From contig CAJTMY010000051.1 in assembly GCA_910577355.1 (NCBI GenBank), positions 1 through 13,111 on the forward strand: a stretch of 13,111 nt of DNA. Direction: 5' to 3'. A model generated the notes under the pieces. The model made no database searches. It was given only the letters and a program-made list of their open reading frames with translations, and was not told the origin of the DNA. The position numbers and the translations under genes are program-made. The DNA is from an uncultured Muribaculaceae bacterium (lineage in GTDB: Bacteria > Bacteroidota > Bacteroidia > Bacteroidales > Muribaculaceae). Below are positions 13,029 through 13,111 of the stretch, piece by piece. Position 1 is the first letter of the stretch; every line of letters starts with the position of its first letter.

Positions 13029-13111
13029 CATGCGGTTATTGGGTCAACCCGATTTTTTCGGGTCAATGTAAAAAGCATGTTGTTAAAATAAGGTCAAAGA
13101 TGCTTACCTTT
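13029..13111. other. Right margin: repeated GGTCAA motifs and short hairpin, no gene
   Basis: GGGTCAA occurs at 13041-13047 and 13060-13066, and AGGTCAA at 13091-13097, all in the same orientation. A CCCGA-TTTTT-TCGGG hairpin spans 13048-13062. AACATGC (13027-13033) and GCATGTT (13075-13081) form an outer 7-bp inverted repeat. It lies upstream of the membrane-protein promoter and may hold regulatory sites. The next gene is outside the window. Confidence 0.4.

Overview
The window looks like a Bacteroidales chromosome, possibly Muribaculaceae-like (the family is inference). Four promoter-like sites carry the Bacteroidetes -7 box TAnnTTTG or a one-base variant, two of them with a TTTG box exactly 20 nt upstream. 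The gene set also fits: a NigD-like lipoprotein, a DUF3467 protein, a LolD-type ATPase, and a RecD-like helicase next to cysS. Every gene I can support, including the single tRNA, is on the minus strand, so transcription runs from high to low coordinates.

Layout from right to left. (i) 12211-12975 is a YczE/YitT-type membrane protein with its own promoter. (ii) 11470-12120 is a LolD-like ABC ATPase with a well-formed promoter; a 12-bp perfect palindrome lies just upstream of that promoter. (iii) 10741-11418, 10423-10728, 8912-10405 and 7454-8896 are closely spaced genes for a NigD-like lipoprotein, a DUF3467 protein, CysRS and a RecD-like helicase. These are core genes, and the cysS-helicase part is visibly GC-rich (60% in one 60-base line I counted). 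(iv) 1222-7250 is a compact accessory operon of six genes, and the main interest here: a radical-SAM protein with a degenerate B12-binding-like N-terminus, a ParB-like protein, a small PD-(D/E)xK nuclease, an SNF2 helicase, a second ParB-like protein and an unrecognised protein. Five junctions are overlapping or nearly so, and a 24-codon upstream ORF ends in TAATG on the radical-SAM start. (v) 829-1221 holds no gene. (vi) tRNA-Lys(CTT) has a strong promoter and an intrinsic terminator. (vii) 1-640 holds no gene but has an IS21-like end at 1-53, seven copies of TGTTCACG/CGTGAACA and two hairpins.

The six-gene operon does not match any named defence or DNA-modification system I know (not BREX, DISARM, Dnd/Ssp, Dpd or Zorya). 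The separate pieces resemble genes of phages and integrative elements: radical-SAM proteins with the YISKVFSFT...GGTG signature, SNF2 helicases with DESxKIKN in motif II, and a small nuclease coded beside the helicase. A working hypothesis is a DNA-directed module. The SNF2 motor and nuclease would act on DNA, the two ParB-fold proteins would recognise or switch on it, possibly as nucleotide-dependent clamps, and the radical-SAM enzyme would modify DNA, tRNA or a protein. Whether it serves defence, DNA modification or element maintenance cannot be decided from the sequence. It lies on the 5' side of the tRNA gene, so it is not simply the cargo of an element inserted into that tRNA's 3' end. 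Any such element would lie to the left, where the repeats and the IS end are.
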